From Takakia lepidozioides (Eukaryota; Streptophyta; Takakiopsida; Takakiales; Takakiaceae), in contig CM060732.1 in the NCBI GenBank assembly GCA_030704615.1, positions 71,405,053 through 71,469,052 of the forward strand: a DNA stretch of 64,000 nt, read 5' to 3'. Numbering within the stretch: position 1 is the first letter of the stretch; each line of letters opens with the position of its first letter. Below, one piece after another: positions 60,415-64,000 of this stretch. Below the pieces are notes generated by a model. That model did no database searches, was not told where the DNA came from, and was given only the letters and a program-made list of their open reading frames with translations. The translations under genes and the position numbers were made by a program.

Positions 60415-62439
60415 CTGCACATAGCTTGTAAGTGGTTTCAGACTATTTCTTCAAACTTAGCTGTTCCTTCAGCATACTATGGTAGTCATTAGGCTGGGCA
60501 TTTAGCAGGAATTACATCAATCAACATCACACTCTAAAGTTTCAAGCCAGGTACAAGCACACAAGGAACCCATGCTTCCCCCACAAATGGACCTTTTCTG
60601 CAAAGCACATCAAGCTGATTCATGCCTGGATTCCAACCAAAAATTAAACTCGGTGATGGGTTCACTTTTCCACAGTTCAGGCCTGCAAGAGATGTGAGGA
60701 TCATTGTGCCTTAAAAGCCCCAAAACCAAGGGCTGACAGAGAAGCCCTGAGCACACTTATTGACACTTCAGGAGCACTGAAGACAATCAAGTTGTCCTTC
60801 TCCTGTGTAGTTTTCTTTCAAAATATATTTACGACCCAGTAACAGCGTTCATAATTGAATATGAAGAGCCTGACTGAAAGCACTCAATCGGTCTAGGTTG
60901 TGGTGAGTGGTGACCACTTTCTAGGGTTTAGTAACCATCTTGTAAAAAATTTCTAGTCGGCACTTTCCTGAAGGAAGTTGATGCGCTCATTGTGCACAGA
61001 ATGTATGTCATCTGGTTGGGCATGGCTAATAATCAACCAATGATAAGTTGGGTGCAAATGAATCTGAAGACAACTTCAATGAATACAGTGTTGGGATTTA
61101 CTAGCTCCTCTCTCCCTACTTTCCTATCCTCCAATCCTGTCTCACTTCTTGGAAGAGGAGGATTGAATGTACTTGCAGAGTGGTCGCTGCCTGTTCCAGT
61201 TTACAGTAATGAAGTTGGTTGTGCCCCGTGGGCATCTCTGGTATGTGATCAACAGCAGTCAGGCCATATTGCTCCTCCAAGTCTATACGCTTCGCTCTTC
61301 TCTGAAAAGAATACTTGCGCCAATGCCGCTGGATGCATGCTGCCGCATGATGCCTGCCCTCGGGTCCATTTAGCTGACCAAGAACATATCAAATTTAAGT
61401 CTTACAATACTGGTTTATGCTCAAGTGAAGTGAGTTTTGAGGCTAAAAACTTAGCCGAGCACATCCTCACTAGGTATTCACTCAAATATCAGTGAAAGAA
61501 ATGGGGATCCTTTTCGAGAAAGTTGCTACGCAGATGAGTGCAGCTCAGTTGGCTATTTTGACAGAGCTGTTGCCATTCAAGTGGAAAATTATGAATCACT
61601 CAAACTGTTATCCAAATTAAGATGTGTTACAGTATGATGTAGCGTTAAGCTATTAGTAGAGACTAGAACACTTGTACCACCATTGTATATTACAACCATT
61701 TCTTACCTATAACAACAACACAACACAGTAGTCTCTTTCTTATTACTATGTCATTATGAAGTTTCTATCTCTCTATTTCTCTTTATCTCTCGCACTAATC
61801 TGTTTGGTAAAAGACGTACCAGGTATGGGTTGCGCTCTAACAGCACCAAGGGGGAAGTGTCTTTGAGGGCCCACTGCGCCATCTCTGGGCACGCCTCTTC
61901 TCGCCACCCAGAGTCTAATCCCCTCTGCGTGATAAAAATGTCAGTTCTCATAGCCACCTCTGTTCTCTGTCTAAACCCCTCTGCGATAGAAATATTGGTT
62001 TCATACCACCATGTACTCTGCATTGCAAAAGGACAGTGTGCGTACATATGGGCTACTCAGACAGCAGAGGGGATCCATCCAAATGATGTTTAACCCTCGT
62101 TAATATACCATGATAATATACCATCGTTCCGGTTCAAGCTCTCTGATTCAAGTAGGCCACTTACTAAGGCCTTCAGCCAAATCAACACAATAATCCATAA
62201 TAATCCATAATCAACCCAGCCTGTGGTTATGCAAGGCCCCAGACATCCCTGCAGCGAAGCCTTGGAAGATGAATTTCTTCTTCTCTCTTTCCCCCTTTAT
62301 AAGGGAGTTTTTGTTCTTCTACATTGTGTTGCCCCTTGTTGCCCCCGTGGAAGTTGTAAAGTAATCGTCTTTCCTCCGAGAATGCTTGGGTCTAGAGGTA
62401 GAGATGACAGGATGGATAATGAACGTTTCTGTTTTCAAT
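60415..62439. other. No confident gene
   Basis: A 167-codon plus-strand frame (60992-61495) and a shorter one at 61830-62093 are open but show no motif. First exons of gene 2 may lie here; none could be placed by phase. Confidence 0.35.
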
Positions 62440-62965
62440 GCCATTTGTACTAAGAAATCCGGGGGTGATACTATGTCTATGCCGATATAGCCCATACCTT
62501 GAAGAGGTGTTCCACTACCAGGATCAGATGAGGCACTACATTTTGCTGTTTTTGGGCTTGCTGTGGGCCTTACTCTTGTTCTTCTGTCCCATATGTTGTT
62601 CCCAGCACAAACTGGGCATAGGTGGTCCTCACATTGCAGGTTTTCCCACCACGAGTCTCTCTATCTGCAGACTGTGGGAACCTACCCTAATGCGAAAGAA
62701 AGAATGAAATGGAAGGACACTTTATTATGTCTGTGGAAAGCTCAAGGAGAATGAAGAACATTTCTTCTTTCACTGCCCTTTCTACTCAAGATCCGTGGGA
62801 GATTCAATCGTCTATTCTGTGATACCCAATCTCTCATGGAGGTCTTCCATTACGAGGATCAGAAATGCTTGGCAACTTGGCATTCACTCTCAGACAATCC
62901 CTTGAGCAATAGTTGCTTTTGGGCTGCTTCTGGCTCCACTCTTTGTCTTTTATTCTATTATTCCC
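62440..62965 (+). mobile_element. 3' part of a second LINE family (LINE-B), decayed
   Basis: In broken frames the plus strand reads KERMKWKDTLLCLCGKLK then NEEHFFFHCPFYS, a C-x2-C...H-x4-C block of the type found at LINE C-termini, followed by IRNAWQLG. The sequence AGAAATGCTTGGCAACTT also occurs at 57237, suggesting another relic there. No RT was found. Confidence 0.5.
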
Positions 62966-62976
62966 TTGGTCCTACT

Positions 62977-63298
62977 CTCATGAGAGAGACGCCCTCTTCA
63001 AATCCATCAAGGGAATTGTGCCTGAACCTCTGTTTACCAACTTCGAAAGTCTCGAGGCTGAGCCAAAAGCCCAGGCCCTTTTGGGGCCTAGTTATGGGCA
63101 GACCACACACAGCAGATTGATGCTTGTGTGAAGGGATTTCTAGAGGATATCTGGAAAACTCGGATTAATAGTCAGTTCCAAGGTGAGTCATACTACCGGC
63201 GTCAGCCCCTGAAAAGGTAGTTTCTGTCCCTTTGTGTTCCGCTCAGTTTCGCGGGTCAATGGCCACAAGGCTACGGCAAACAACATCTTACGAGTACA
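62977..63298 (+). mobile_element. 5'-truncated copy of the 49.35-54.16 kb LINE
   Basis: Matches about 53.84-54.16 kb of the full LINE (GAGACGCCCTCTTCAAATCC to the GAGTACA end). It interrupts LINE-B. TTATTCCCTTG borders both sides (about 62954 and 63306) as a probable target duplication. Confidence 0.82.
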
Positions 63299-63525
63299 TT
63301 CCTTTATTCCCTTGAGCAGTAGTTGCTTTTGGGCTGCTTCTGGCTCTGTCTTTCTTTTTTGTTTCTTGCTTTCCTATTGTCCCATAAGCTCTCTGAGCTT
63401 TCTGCGGCCGTTATAAAGTTCCATTTCATTTCATTCTTCTTGTTTCCTGCTTTCCTTTTGTCCCATAAGCTCCTTGAGCTTTCTGCAGACGTTATAAAGT
63501 TCCATTTCATTTCATTTCTCTCGAG
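63299..63525 (+). repeat. LINE-B tail with a tandem duplication of about 68 bp
   Basis: TTGAGCAGTAGTTGCTTTTG repeats the sequence at 62905. Then two tandem copies of a unit running from GTCCCATAAGCTC to GACGTTATAAAGTTCCATTT and CATTTCAT end the element. A related GACGTTATAAAGTACCATTT occurs at 58883, so this is a dispersed 3' tail. Confidence 0.65.
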
Positions 63526-64000
63526 CCTACTCCAACCCACTTTCATTGCTAAGATCAAGATTTCTCCCCGTGCCTTTTGGTTCCTTCTTAGCCCTCACAG
63601 AAACCCAATCTCCGTCACAGACATCCACATTTGGCAAGGGTATGCTCAGTCGTTAAATAACTCTCCACACCAGCCTCCTCTTACAATAACTTTGAAACCT
63701 CTGCACTTCTTCTTCACCACATCCAATGTGAGCAAGGCGGCAAGAAATTGCAGAATGGCAGAGCACTGGACCTGTCAGGGCTTTAGACTGAATTATGAAG
63801 CACACGGCGGCAACTTTGGCCCCATTTATAGCACGTCTGTTCACTGAAGCAGTGCAGCATGCTGGACAAAAAACATCATCCACCCCCTCTTCAAGAGTGG
63901 TGACAAGCTTGAACCGAACAATGACCACACATTATGATTTCTTCATTACTGGCTAAATTGTTTGGGAAGTTGTGGCCATGGAACTGGATGATTGGACTGA
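63526..64000. other. No gene recognised
   Basis: Short frames on both strands only, without motif or splice context that I can support. Confidence 0.4.

Noticed and set aside
60992-61495. 167-codon plus-strand frame
   Set aside because: No domain, no splice context and ordinary composition; length alone is not enough in this window.

Overview
The window looks like nuclear DNA of a streptophyte, a green plant or charophyte alga. The evidence is spliced genes with GT-AG introns, a DCD domain (known from the green plant lineage), a PPR-like fragment, plant-type CACTA, hAT and MULE elements, and Ty3/gypsy elements carrying a C5-cytosine methyltransferase. As far as I know that last combination is described from charophytes, so I favour a charophyte such as Chara, but the sequence alone does not prove it. 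No rRNA, tRNA or CRISPR was found.

Left third (about 1-26 kb): mostly transposon debris. Four decayed Ty3/gypsy copies (A-D) lie as two head-to-head pairs: A(-)/B(+) meet at 5.55 kb and C(+)/D(-) meet at 18.63 kb. Read together they imply the ancestral order Gag (two CCHC knuckles) - aspartic protease - DNA methyltransferase - RT - RNase H - integrase - PHD finger. Copy C carries a CACTA insertion (TSD TAC), a small TIR element (TSD CTA) and an internal inversion. Around these lie CACTA termini, a MULE transposase relic with an apparent intron, and a 92-bp minisatellite.

Middle (about 26-33 kb): an AT-rich Helitron/Helentron relic (Pif1 helicase plus endonuclease), a tandem array, three decayed exons resembling acetylornithine aminotransferase, and an 885-bp hAT element with a perfect 8-bp TSD and GGTTCC-rich ends. 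A 20-bp inverted repeat at 26.2 and 32.1 kb may bound this block.

Right half (33-60.4 kb): two host genes on the minus strand. Gene 1 (43465 to 33011) resolves into 11 exons in one open frame of 1340 codons. It joins an N-terminal DCD domain, a long disordered linker and a TRF4/Cid1-type nucleotidyltransferase with PAP-associated domain. I know of no described protein with this architecture. Gene 2 (60414 to at least 48258) is intron-rich, has good splice phases and is not recognised. A full-length but broken LINE (49351-54163) with a 14-bp target duplication sits in one of its introns, and 5'-truncated copies of the same LINE lie in gene 1 introns and at 63 kb. The last 4 kb hold remains of a second LINE family. 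Exons were inferred by eye from reading frame, splice signals and family motifs; no alignment or transcript was available.
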